Shown here piece after piece: positions 15,579-23,850 of a DNA stretch of 64,000 bases (position 1 is the first letter of the stretch; every line of letters begins with the position of its first letter). A model generated the notes under the pieces. That model did not search any database and had not been told where the DNA came from. It was given only the letters and a program-made list of their open reading frames with translations. Origin of the DNA: Oscillospiraceae bacterium (GTDB lineage: Bacteria > Bacillota > Clostridia > Oscillospirales > Ruminococcaceae); NCBI GenBank assembly GCA_900768995.1, contig CAAGEZ010000050.1, positions 17,384 to 81,383 of the forward strand. Reading direction: 5' to 3'. Both the position numbers and the translations under genes were made by a program.

Positions 15579-16676
15579 TTATGCCCTCACCATAAATTCG
15601 GCATATGCCGTTCCGTCGGGAGTGGTTATTTCAAGCTGATAAAGCCCCTTTTCAAGCTTTGTTTCATAAGCTGCGGAACGCTCCCACAGATTGCTTTCGG
15701 AAACAAAATTCTCTGCCGTGAAGCTGCCGCAGCTTTTCCATATCCGCTCATCATATTTGCGTATGTTCACGGGAATGCCATCGGAGTACATCTTCATATC
15801 CTCCGAACAGTCCGTTGCGGTGAGGGTCAGAACGCCGTTTTCATAGAACGCCGAATAAAGCCGCCCGCCCACGGCATAATCATCATAGCTGCACTCCCAA
15901 AAATCCGAGCTGTACATATACGGCTCTATACCGTCGTCCGTGCGGGTAAGGAAGAAAAAATGCTCCATATCGGTGTGGGCGAGCCTTATGGAATCATCGC
16001 TCCTGCCGTAAACGAACACAGCCGAATCGGAGTTCTGCTTGGGCGTTAAAAAATTCGTGTGATGAACGGGGTAGCTCTCATTTGTGGCATATTCGATATA
16101 ATAAAACGCTCCTCCGTATGCAGGCTCACCTGTCCTGAAAACATAGTCGGGATTTCCGTCAAAGTTATAGTCATCGAGAAGCAGGGCGAAATGGTCGGAA
16201 TAGGTGTATTTCAGGGCTGACCGCACATCAGAATCATAGGCGCATGGCGTTCTTACACCTCCTCCGCTTTTGTTTGTAATATCCATTTTCATCTTTCCGC
16301 TGTAAATTCCGTCATCATACTCCGCACTGAAAATATCCACCGTCACCTGTCCGCCGTCGGTGGTGTCAAACACGTTGTGGGAAACAAAATATCCATCATT
16401 GCCATCATCATAAACAGGGTCATCGCCAAAATATTCATCGGGGTCGATCTGATTTACAAAATCCACCTCATATTCGGTCTCGGGGAGCTTAGGTTTATGC
16501 TCGGGCCGCTCATAGACATATTCATTAGCTTCTTCGGGAGCTTCGTTTTCCGTCAGCTCTGTACGGCTGTCCTCTTTCAATTTCCAAAGGAGAGAGCCAT
16601 CGCTGTTATATGTATATATAAGGTCTGCCGCACCTATCAGCACAAAAAGCACTATGACAGCAATAAGCTTCTTCAT
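15579..16676 (-). CDS. Uncharacterised exported/membrane-anchored protein
   Basis: I do not recognise a family. The 365 residues start with a short basic segment and a hydrophobic helix (about 4-22, KKLIAVIVLFVLIGAADLIY), which is a signal peptide or anchor. A Pro/Glu-rich linker and a soluble domain follow. Residues around DDYNFDGNPDYVF resemble a calcium-binding DxNxDGxxD loop of the FG-GAP/VCBS kind. The C-terminal part reads like a beta-sandwich (KGLYQLEITTPDGTAYAEF). Its ribosome-binding site GGAGG overlaps the end of the preceding gene, so the two are cotranscribed. Confidence 0.75.
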   Translation of the reverse strand: MKKLIAVIVLFVLIGAADLIYTYNSDGSLLWKLKEDSRTELTENEAPEEANEYVYERPEHKPKLPETEYEVDFVNQIDPDEYFGDDPVYDDGNDGYFVSHNVFDTTDGGQVTVDIFSAEYDDGIYSGKMKMDITNKSGGGVRTPCAYDSDVRSALKYTYSDHFALLLDDYNFDGNPDYVFRTGEPAYGGAFYYIEYATNESYPVHHTNFLTPKQNSDSAVFVYGRSDDSIRLAHTDMEHFFFLTRTDDGIEPYMYSSDFWECSYDDYAVGGRLYSAFYENGVLTLTATDCSEDMKMYSDGIPVNIRKYDERIWKSCGSFTAENFVSESNLWERSAAYETKLEKGLYQLEITTPDGTAYAEFMVRA

Positions 16677-16679
16677 ATG

Positions 16680-17903
16680 TCACACCTCCTCAAATGTATC
16701 GTAGATCGTGCCGTTGACATAAATATATTCATCGTCAAATCCCACTGTCCAGAAGCCCTCGCCGCTGCCGCCGTTTACATATATCCGAAAATCGCATCTG
16801 CTGCGGTCTGTCAGCTCATAGTCAAAAACATATCTGCCGCTGTCCTCAAAAAGCGCCTGCCAGCTTTCCTTAACGCTTTCGTCGGGGCAGCAGTACCAGT
16901 CATAATAATTATGGCTCCGAGCGTATTCCGCCACGATCCGCATATCACTGCCGCATTCCGCAAGGAGAGGCGGAATGACCTTGTCCGTGTATTGATATCT
17001 GCTTTCGGGCTCATCAAAGTAAAAGTAATCATCGTGCTTATCCGATGGACCGAGCATAAAAAAGCCGATGCACACAGCAAGCATTACAACGGCTGTGCAT
17101 ATCCAGTATGATGCCGACTGCCAGAAGCTCATACGCTTTCCGTAAACAGCCTCGTGCTTTACCGCCGCTATCTCATCGGTGATTATAAGCGGCAGCAGCA
17201 ATATGTAAACAGTCGGGAGCTGCGAGACCAGAAGCATAGCTCCGCCGAAAAGATACAGTGCTACATAAGAAATGCCTGCATAGTCATAGAAGTCATAGAA
17301 ATAGAACACCATTGCGTGAAGCTCCGCAAAGACAAGGAACGCCGCAAGAGGCAGCTTGTAGGCATCTGAGCGTTTGTTCTCCGCAAGCCACAGCGACAGT
17401 GCTGCCGCAGGGATAAACATAATACCTCCGCAGAGCTGTAACACTGCCACAGCCATTACTGCAAGCGGGTACAGCAGATCGTAAAAAAAACCGTAGCCGT
17501 ACACGCCGCTGTCCGTCAACATATTAAACACTATTGCAATGATGACAAGCACGGCGGGCACGACAATGAGCTTTATCCCCATAGTCGAATAAAGGCTTAT
17601 GGAGTGAAGATCAATAAGTCCCGTGTCACAGCTTTCCGCTTTTGGCTTTGTGAAATATTTTTTTGAAAGCTCCTCCATAGGGATATCGGAAGTAACAACG
17701 ATATTTCCGTTGGCATAGCTAAGCTCTGCGGCAATGCTTTCACCTGTTCTTTCACAGGTAAAAAAAGCCGTTTGTGAGCCGTCAGCCTCCTTGCTTTCCC
17801 TTTTTTTCGAAAATTCGGGATACATCTGCACAATGTCCTTTTTGAGCTGTGAAAATATCTCCGAGTCCGCCCTGTTATATATCCGGTATGTATAATTTTG
17901 CAA
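16680..17903 (-). CDS. Uncharacterised polytopic membrane protein
   Basis: No family is recognised. The 407-residue product has a soluble N-terminal domain (about 1-105), then about five hydrophobic helices between 108 and 285 (for example IKLIVVPAVLVIIAIVF and ISYVALYLFGGAMLLVS), and a C-terminal soluble domain rich in Asp, Tyr and Cys that resembles the C-terminal part of a sensor or binding domain. TTG at 17903 is used as start because GGGGGGA lies 5 nt upstream. It forms a two-gene unit with the downstream exported protein. Confidence 0.75.
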   Translation of the reverse strand: MQNYTYRIYNRADSEIFSQLKKDIVQMYPEFSKKRESKEADGSQTAFFTCERTGESIAAELSYANGNIVVTSDIPMEELSKKYFTKPKAESCDTGLIDLHSISLYSTMGIKLIVVPAVLVIIAIVFNMLTDSGVYGYGFFYDLLYPLAVMAVAVLQLCGGIMFIPAAALSLWLAENKRSDAYKLPLAAFLVFAELHAMVFYFYDFYDYAGISYVALYLFGGAMLLVSQLPTVYILLLPLIITDEIAAVKHEAVYGKRMSFWQSASYWICTAVVMLAVCIGFFMLGPSDKHDDYFYFDEPESRYQYTDKVIPPLLAECGSDMRIVAEYARSHNYYDWYCCPDESVKESWQALFEDSGRYVFDYELTDRSRCDFRIYVNGGSGEGFWTVGFDDEYIYVNGTIYDTFEEV

Positions 17904-17929
17904 TTGTGTCCCCCCATTTTTTACAGTAT

Positions 17930-17958
17930 ATATTATATATATCGGACGGTCTCTTCAA
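17930..17958 (-). promoter_or_regulatory. Promoter of the two-gene unknown operon
   Basis: On the minus strand, TTGAAG (17958-17953), 17-bp spacer, TAATAT (17935-17930). Confidence 0.5.
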
Positions 17959-18005
17959 AAATTAACATTTTTTGCGAAATTTTCTCGATTTATTTGTAAA
18001 TGTCA

Positions 18006-18030
18006 AAAAGCGGGACATCTGCCCCGCTCT
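18006..18030 (-). terminator. Terminator of the DUF421-DUF4363 pair
   Basis: AGCGGG and CCCGCT arms. The minus-strand tail is TTTTTG, directly after the DUF4363 stop. Confidence 0.75.
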
Positions 18031-18031
18031 T

Positions 18032-18409
18032 TTACAATATATTATACCAACTCGGGAACTCCTCTTCATAGATCTGATCTATCTGATGATAGATAGACTG
18101 TATCTCGGCAATAAGCTCCTCATTTTCATTGGAGATAAAAGGGGTTATTTTCGCAATGGACACGTTTATCCCTGTAAGAGCGTCGTCGTGAACAAGCATC
18201 GTCACCCTTTTCTCGTATTTGTGCCAGTATTCGTTCAGGGCATTGGAAAGCTCCAGTGCTCCCTCGGTATCACCGCTTTCATACACCCGCTGAACCTCCT
18301 GCAAACGAGCCTTGAACTTGTCGTTCTCGTTGTCCAGAATGAACAGGGAGCAGACGGAATATACGATTATCGCCAGAATAAGCACGGCGGCTGTTTTAAC
18401 CCTTGTCAA
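18032..18409 (-). CDS. DUF4363 family protein
   Basis: The 125-residue product has one N-terminal membrane helix (about 5-24) and an extracytoplasmic helical domain. The layout and its position directly after a DUF421 gene match the DUF4363 family of Clostridia, whose function is unknown. Its start overlaps the DUF421 stop by 14 nt, indicating translational coupling. The helical part (RLQEVQRVYESGDTEGALELSNALNEYW) resembles a small four-helix sensor-like bundle. Confidence 0.8.
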   Translation of the reverse strand: MTRVKTAAVLILAIIVYSVCSLFILDNENDKFKARLQEVQRVYESGDTEGALELSNALNEYWHKYEKRVTMLVHDDALTGINVSIAKITPFISNENEELIAEIQSIYHQIDQIYEEEFPSWYNIL

Positions 18410-19124
18410 TCACCTTTTCCCCCTTGCTTTTTTGAGTAAGCTCCTTTTTGATTATGCGGTACTTTCCTGCGGTCTCGGCGGTCATAAGGAAAATGTCCGT
18501 CTCGTGAACGTCATTTTCCGAAAGTATCTTGTCAAGCCACTGCTTTCCGAGACCCAGACGCTTGAGAGATGAATCCATCACCCGTCCGTCCTGCACCACA
18601 ACGGCGGGCGGGTCGGTGTTGGTGCTTTTTATGTTCATATCCTCATTTGTGACGGGACGGTTCTTGAATTTGGGATAAACGCTGACCTTTCCAGTGGTCT
18701 CTACCACAGCAAACTGTACCTGTTCGAGGTCGAAAATGCCCTGAGAGCGTATGGCTTCCATAAGGTCATCGGTGGTGAATCGGAGATTGTACAGCTTCTG
18801 CTGATCCACCTTTCCGTCACTTATGATGATGACAGGCTCGCCCGAAACTATTCCCCTCATCTTCTTTGATTTCATTGAAAACCAGGACATAAGCACATCA
18901 AGGCACACAAGTGTGAGAACAGGGAGCAGACCCGTTACAAGGGGAATGCTCAGGTCCTCCACGGGGAGGGTGGCAATGTTTGATATAAGTATGGTAATGG
19001 CAAGCTCGGAGGGCTGGAGCTCCCCTATCTGCCGCTTTCCCATAAGACGGACGGAGAATATCAGCACGCAGTAAAGTATGACCGCCCGTATGAATATAAC
19101 TGTCAAAATGTCACGACCTTTCAA
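18396..19124 (-). CDS. DUF421 (YetF-like) membrane protein
   Basis: The 242-residue product has three N-terminal membrane helices (to about residue 80) with the family signature FSVRLMGKRQIGELQPSELAI. A cytosolic two-part domain (LYNLRFTTDDLMEAIRSQGIFDLEQVQFAVVETTGKVSVYPK) follows. Proteins of this family, such as the Bacillus Yet/YrbG and spore-related members, have no settled biochemical role. The start is TTG with AAAGGA upstream. It is paired with DUF4363, a recurrent clostridial arrangement. Confidence 0.88.
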   Translation of the reverse strand: MKGRDILTVIFIRAVILYCVLIFSVRLMGKRQIGELQPSELAITILISNIATLPVEDLSIPLVTGLLPVLTLVCLDVLMSWFSMKSKKMRGIVSGEPVIIISDGKVDQQKLYNLRFTTDDLMEAIRSQGIFDLEQVQFAVVETTGKVSVYPKFKNRPVTNEDMNIKSTNTDPPAVVVQDGRVMDSSLKRLGLGKQWLDKILSENDVHETDIFLMTAETAGKYRIIKKELTQKSKGEKVIDKG

Positions 19125-19219
19125 ACCGTAATTCCTTTATATTCTGTGAAAACATCTCCCGATTATTCACGTCATTTGCGAAAATCCTATGTATCAAGCC
19201 GAAAAATTAAATTTTGCTA

Positions 19220-19248
19220 TTGACAAAAGCATAAATATCTGTTATCAT
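19220..19248 (+). promoter_or_regulatory. Promoter of ddh
   Basis: TTGACA (19220-19225), 17-bp spacer, TATCAT (19243-19248). Confidence 0.65.
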
Positions 19249-19350
19249 TAAGATTAGATGGTTTGCAGGATTAAAAGTTAGAACTTGCATATTCTGCGCC
19301 GAAGCAATTTCAGGGAAAAAGTAATTTTATTGCAGGGAGATTTGTTTTTT

Positions 19351-20334
19351 ATGATACGTATTGGAATTTTAGGCTACGGAAATCTCGGAAAGGGCGTTGA
19401 ATACGCTATAAAGCAGAACGATGATATGAAGCTTGCGGCAGTATTTACCCGCCGTGACCCCTCTTCCGTAAAGATAATCACCGGGAACGTTCCCGTTTAC
19501 AATGTGAAGGACGCTGCGGCTCACGCTTCCGAGATCGACGTTCTCATCATCTGCGGCGGCAGCGCAAACGACCTGCCCGTTCAGACACCCGAGTATGCAA
19601 AGCTTTTCAACGTTATCGACAGCTTCGACACTCACGCAAAGATACCCTCTCACTTCGCAAATGTGGATAAGTCCGCAAAGGAGTCCGGCAAGGTTGGCAT
19701 CATCTCCATCGGCTGGGATCCCGGTCTCTTCTCTCTTATGAGAATGCTGGGCAACGCTGTTCTCCCCGACGGCTGCGACTACACCTTCTGGGGCAAGGGC
19801 GTAAGCCAGGGTCACTCCGATGCTGTAAGACGTGTTAAGGGCGTTAAGAACGCAAAGCAGTACACTATCCCCGTTGAGAGTGCTCTTGAAAAGGTAAGAA
19901 ACGGCGAGAACCCCGAGCTTACTACCCGTGAAAAGCACACAAGAGAGTGCTTCGTAGTTCCCGAGGAGGGCGCTGATCTCGCTCAGATCGAGCACGATAT
20001 CAAGACAATGCCCAACTACTTCTCCGACTATGACACCACCGTTCATTTCATCACCGAGGAAGAGCTTGAAAAGAACCACAGCGGCATTCCCCACGGCGGA
20101 TTTGTTATCCGTTCGGGCAAAACAGGTGAAAACGGTGCTAACAAGCACGTTATGGAATTTAACCTTAAGCTTGATTCCAACCCTGAGTTCACTTCAAGCG
20201 TTCTTGTTGCATATGCAAGAGCTGCATATCGTCTGAGCAGCGAGGGCGTAAGCGGCTGCAAGACCATTTTCGATATTCCTCCCGCATATCTGTGCAAGCA
20301 GAGCGGCGAAGAGCTCAGAGCTCATATGCTTTGA
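19351..20334 (+). CDS. ddh: meso-Diaminopimelate dehydrogenase
   Basis: The 327-residue NADPH-dependent enzyme converts tetrahydrodipicolinate directly to meso-diaminopimelate, bypassing the succinylase, acetylase or aminotransferase routes. The N-terminal Rossmann fold has ILGYGNLGKG, and substrate-domain segments include SIGWDPGLFSLMRML, FWGKGVSQGHSDAVRRVKGV and the long conserved MEFNLKLDSNPEFTSSVLVAYARA. The ATG at 19351 was chosen because it gives the canonical N terminus; the frame extends upstream past the promoter. Meso-DAP feeds lysine synthesis and the MurE half of the fusion at 52002. Confidence 0.95.
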   Translation: MIRIGILGYGNLGKGVEYAIKQNDDMKLAAVFTRRDPSSVKIITGNVPVYNVKDAAAHASEIDVLIICGGSANDLPVQTPEYAKLFNVIDSFDTHAKIPSHFANVDKSAKESGKVGIISIGWDPGLFSLMRMLGNAVLPDGCDYTFWGKGVSQGHSDAVRRVKGVKNAKQYTIPVESALEKVRNGENPELTTREKHTRECFVVPEEGADLAQIEHDIKTMPNYFSDYDTTVHFITEEELEKNHSGIPHGGFVIRSGKTGENGANKHVMEFNLKLDSNPEFTSSVLVAYARAAYRLSSEGVSGCKTIFDIPPAYLCKQSGEELRAHML

Positions 20335-20350
20335 TTTATAAATATTTTTC

Positions 20351-20383
20351 GGAGCCTGCCGATTTTTCGGCGGGCTCTTTTTG
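20351..20383 (+). terminator. ddh terminator
   Basis: GAGCCTGCCGA and TCGGCGGGCTC arms with a TTTT loop, then TTTTTG. Confidence 0.85.
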
Positions 20384-20592
20384 TAAAAGCCCGCACAAAT
20401 AAGCACAAAGGTAAAAGTTTCGCCATCCCCTTGTGGCAGTCTCAAACACACTTACCCTCCAAAACGTTCCGGTGGAACATTTTTGACACAACACCTCCCC
20501 CAAGCTCTTTGCAAAACCCGTGCAAATACAATATATTTATTTTTACCGAAAAATTGCACAAAAATCCGTCCTAAAAAATTACCCTGTTATAG
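20384..20592. other. Intergenic stretch, nothing recognised
   Basis: About 210 nt of AT-rich sequence between the ddh terminator and the next promoter. I see no ORF with a ribosome-binding site and no RNA motif. Confidence 0.5.
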
Positions 20593-20621
20593 TTGAAATT
20601 TCCGACTGTTTGTGATATAAT
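20593..20621 (+). promoter_or_regulatory. Promoter of the EAL/HDOD gene
   Basis: TTGAAA (20593-20598), 17-bp spacer, TATAAT (20616-20621), with TTTGTGA before the -10. Confidence 0.65.
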
Positions 20622-20681
20622 GTTTTTAAGAATATTTATGTCCCGTTATCCCAACTCATATTAAGGAGAACAGTTACAACT

Positions 20682-21926
20682 ATGGAGCCGTATATCGTCA
20701 AGCAAACAATTACAAATAAAGATCAGAAGACCGTGGGCTATGAAATAATGTATGCCGACGATCAGGTCGAAATGTGGCAGGCTGATGATACAACTGCTGC
20801 GAATGCGGTGGAGACCTTCCTGTCCTCCATTGACAGCGAAAATTTCATAGGCGGAAAGACCGCATATATCACCTTTACCCGCAACCTGCTTGTGAAGAAT
20901 ATTCCGAAAATGTTCGACACCGACAAGCTCGTTATCCAGATAGAGGACGGTCTTATCACCAACCCTATGTCCCACTCACTGATAACAAAATTCAAGCAGG
21001 CAGGCTACAAAATCGCCGTTATCGACTTCGAGTTCGCTCCCAGATATTTCAGCGTTCTCGATATCGTGGACTATATCAAGGTGAACTTTAAAAATCACAA
21101 TGACCCCACCCTTGAAAATGTTATCCGCATAGGAAGATCCTTCGGCAAGGGTATGATAGCCTATAATATCGACTGCGCCGAGGCTTACGAAAAGGCAAAG
21201 CTTTACGGCTGCATAAGCTTTCAGGGCTCTTATGTTTCCGAAAAAATGCCTGCGGCTCTGCAAAAATCCAAGGTTATGCAGGGCAACTTTATGATGCTTA
21301 TGGTGGCTGTCAACCGTGACGAGCCTGACATTGACGAAATTGAGGAGATAGTTTCCCATGACGTTTCCCTTACATATGCCCTCTTAAAGCTTGTAAACTC
21401 GGCATATTTTGCCCTGAGAAACCGTGCGAAGTCCGTTAAGCAGGCACTTGTTATACTGGGTCTCGGTCAGCTCAAGCAGTGGATATATCTGCTGTCCTTC
21501 AAGACCGATGACGGCACTATGCCCGATGAGCTTATCAAGCTTTCATTCCTCAGAGGCAGCTTCTGCGCAGAGCTGGTGGAATTTGCGGACAATATGCCCA
21601 TTTCCCGCTCGGAAGCATACCTTATGGGTATGTTCTCCACCCTTGGCAAGCTTATGCAAATGCCCATTGATGAGGTCCTCGCAAAGCTCCCCATAAGCGA
21701 CGATATCAAGCTTGCCCTCACCGACCACGCAGGCAGATCGGGTATGCTTTTTGATGCAGTTATTGCATATGAAAATGCGGAATGGTCAAAGATGAAAAAT
21801 CTTGCCGATGAGCTTGGCATTCCCAAGGAGATAATCTCGGAAAAATACTGCGAATGCGTTCAGAGGGTGAACAACACCTGGAACAAGCTTATGCAGGCGG
21901 AGCATTTCGATGAGGACGACGAATAA
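20682..21926 (+). CDS. Degenerate EAL plus HDOD domain protein (YuxH-like)
   Basis: The 414-residue cytosolic signalling protein has an N-terminal EAL-like barrel (about 1-190) in which the expected EAL triad is replaced by GYEIMY. KVNFK and QGSYV stand where the catalytic KxD and QG-F segments would be, so cyclic-di-GMP hydrolysis is unlikely. A C-terminal HDOD domain (about 200-400) has the VSLTYALLKLVNSAYF and VKQALVILGLGQLKQWIYLL helices. Proteins of this architecture probably act as protein-binding regulators. It has its own promoter. Confidence 0.88.
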   Translation: MEPYIVKQTITNKDQKTVGYEIMYADDQVEMWQADDTTAANAVETFLSSIDSENFIGGKTAYITFTRNLLVKNIPKMFDTDKLVIQIEDGLITNPMSHSLITKFKQAGYKIAVIDFEFAPRYFSVLDIVDYIKVNFKNHNDPTLENVIRIGRSFGKGMIAYNIDCAEAYEKAKLYGCISFQGSYVSEKMPAALQKSKVMQGNFMMLMVAVNRDEPDIDEIEEIVSHDVSLTYALLKLVNSAYFALRNRAKSVKQALVILGLGQLKQWIYLLSFKTDDGTMPDELIKLSFLRGSFCAELVEFADNMPISRSEAYLMGMFSTLGKLMQMPIDEVLAKLPISDDIKLALTDHAGRSGMLFDAVIAYENAEWSKMKNLADELGIPKEIISEKYCECVQRVNNTWNKLMQAEHFDEDDE

Positions 21927-22006
21927 AAAGGCGTATAAATATAATTTCAGCGGGTGGCGGAGGCAATGCCTTTGTCACCCCGTTTTGTCAGAAAGGATAA
22001 ATTCAG

Positions 22007-22657
22007 ATGGAAATAATCAAGCTCCCTCCTATGAGCAATTTCGGAGTAAATCCATACATCGTGACCGCCGAAAATATGGACGGCGTGCTGATAGACGCTC
22101 CCTACGGCGGTGAAAGCATTGTCAGGACCGTTATGGAAAAGGGCATTGAGCTGAAAATGATACTGCTGACCCACGGTCACTGCGACCATATTGCTTCTGC
22201 GGCGCATATTGCGGCGGCTACGGGAGCGAAGATATACATTCACAAATTCGACGAGGACAAGCTCCGCAATGACCGAACAAATCTTACGCAGTATTTCTCC
22301 CTGCCCCCCATTGACCCCGTTGAAAATGCCAATACCGTCAGCGACGGGGACGTTATCACAATGGACGAGCTTGAATTTGAGGTGCTCCACACTCCCGGTC
22401 ACACAAGCGGCTCGGTATGCTACATTTTAGGGGACAATATGTTCTGCGGCGACACCCTTTTCAACGGCAGTATGGGCAGGACGGATATGATAGACGGCAG
22501 TGACGAGGCTATGACCGACACCCTGAAAATGCTCTATGAGTTTGACAGGAACACCAATTACACCCTCTATCCCGGTCACGGTCAGACCTCCACTATGGTG
22601 GAGGAAAGGCAGTTCAATCCCTATCTCAGGGCTGCGGCGGGGCTGAGGACGAGGTAA
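22007..22657 (+). CDS. MBL-fold hydrolase (glyoxalase II-like)
   Basis: The 216-residue metallo-beta-lactamase-fold protein has the metal motif T-H56-x-H58-x-D60-H61, followed by the histidine in HTPGHTSGS, the Asp in MFCGDTLF and the last His in YPGHGQ. These ligands predict a binuclear zinc or iron thioesterase-like enzyme; the substrate is unknown. The final codons (PYLRAAAGLR) recur as a scar after the next gene, evidence of a local tandem duplication that included this gene's 3' end. Confidence 0.9.
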   Translation: MEIIKLPPMSNFGVNPYIVTAENMDGVLIDAPYGGESIVRTVMEKGIELKMILLTHGHCDHIASAAHIAAATGAKIYIHKFDEDKLRNDRTNLTQYFSLPPIDPVENANTVSDGDVITMDELEFEVLHTPGHTSGSVCYILGDNMFCGDTLFNGSMGRTDMIDGSDEAMTDTLKMLYEFDRNTNYTLYPGHGQTSTMVEERQFNPYLRAAAGLRTR

Positions 22658-22692
22658 TACGGCACATTGCTTTTAATTAAAGGGGTGACATT

Positions 22693-23745
22693 TTGAAAAA
22701 GAGAATTATTGGGACAATACTTGCACTGACGGCACTTTTCTCGGTAAACATTTCAGCCGAAGCAGAGGAAGATGACGGTCTTGGAGTTTACGTATGGGAA
22801 CCTGTATATTGGGACGAAGCTGAAAATGATATGCATCATGAGCTTTACAGTCAGGGCTATTTTATTGATGACGGCTATGACCTGATATATGAATTTGATG
22901 AATATGATTCTACGGAGCAGACTGCCTGTTGGTGGAAGGAAGAAGGGGACGAGAAGGGGACTATAAGCTTATGCTTTAAGGATCTGAGCTTTGTTCCTTG
23001 GAATGCCGATACAATGGCGAGCTGTGCCCGACTGACTGTAAGAATACCCAATACGGTAAACGGGGTCACGGTATCTAAATTTTACAAAAGCGGTGCATTT
23101 ACAGCTTTTGACGTTGATGAAAAAAATAAATATATAAAGAGTGACGGTCGGGCTGTTTTTACAAAGGATGGGAAAACGCTTTTATCCTATGCACAGTATG
23201 CCCCCGATAAACAGTACCAAATTCCCGAAGGCACGGAAACTGTCGGGGACAGTGCCTTTAACTCCTGCAGCCGCATTGAAAAGCTTTATATTCCCGAAAG
23301 CGTGACCAAAATAGAGCAGTGGTCTTTATCCCAAATGGACTCCCTGAAAAAGATCATATTCAATGATTTTAATGTCAGCATAGACAAAACAGCTTTTTCA
23401 AATCCTTATTTTAAAGATGATGAAACTGATACCGAGCTTATCTGCACAAAAACCGTACATCTAAAAGCAAGAGGGAAGCAGATAAGCTGGAAGTCTGTTG
23501 ACGGTGATATCCGATACGAGGTCTATCAGAAGCTGAATAACGGTGAATACAAGCTTATAAAAACCACAAAGGCTTCGTCCTGTAGGTTTACAACACTGAA
23601 AAATGGCAAAAGCTATACCTTTGCAGTAAAGCCCGTGGCTGTTATCCCTGCGGCGAATTACAATAAGGAAGAGGACGAGGATATTTATCCCGAAAGCTTT
23701 AAAATCGAGGGCACAATGTCCGAGGATATTTCGGTAAGGGGATAA
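22693..23745 (+). CDS. Secreted BspA-type leucine-rich-repeat protein, copy 1
   Basis: The 350-residue product has an N-terminal signal peptide (about 1-24, with cleavage near SAEAEE). An acidic Tyr/Asp/Glu-rich region follows, then BspA/LRR_5 repeat units (for example YQIPEGTETVGDSAFNSCSRIEKLYIPESVTKIEQWSLSQM). A C-terminal fibronectin-III-like segment of about 90 residues includes YEVYQKLNNGEYKLIK. It is probably exported and may bind host or plant polymers, but this is only family-level inference. The start is TTG behind AAAGGGGTGA. It is a tandem paralogue of the next gene. Confidence 0.83.
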   Translation: MKKRIIGTILALTALFSVNISAEAEEDDGLGVYVWEPVYWDEAENDMHHELYSQGYFIDDGYDLIYEFDEYDSTEQTACWWKEEGDEKGTISLCFKDLSFVPWNADTMASCARLTVRIPNTVNGVTVSKFYKSGAFTAFDVDEKNKYIKSDGRAVFTKDGKTLLSYAQYAPDKQYQIPEGTETVGDSAFNSCSRIEKLYIPESVTKIEQWSLSQMDSLKKIIFNDFNVSIDKTAFSNPYFKDDETDTELICTKTVHLKARGKQISWKSVDGDIRYEVYQKLNNGEYKLIKTTKASSCRFTTLKNGKSYTFAVKPVAVIPAANYNKEEDEDIYPESFKIEGTMSEDISVRG

Positions 23746-23750
23746 CAGAA

Positions 23751-23790
23751 GTTTGTCCCATATCTTAGGGCTGCGGCGGGGCTGAGATAG
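23751..23790 (+). repeat. Duplication scar: copy of the MBL gene 3' end
   Basis: This stretch translates as PYLRAAAGLR followed by a stop and closely matches 22612-22648 at the end of the MBL hydrolase gene. It marks the junction of a tandem duplication of about 1.1 kb. Confidence 0.7.
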
Positions 23791-23850
23791 AATGCCAGCT
23801 TGAACACTACTTTAATATACTAAGAAAAAAAGCAAGTAAGGGGTCTGATT

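Noticed and set aside
23814..23830. TATACTAAG near the start of LRR copy 2, as another repeat-element end
   Set aside because: Only nine bases match; the following sequence does not continue the terminal repeat.
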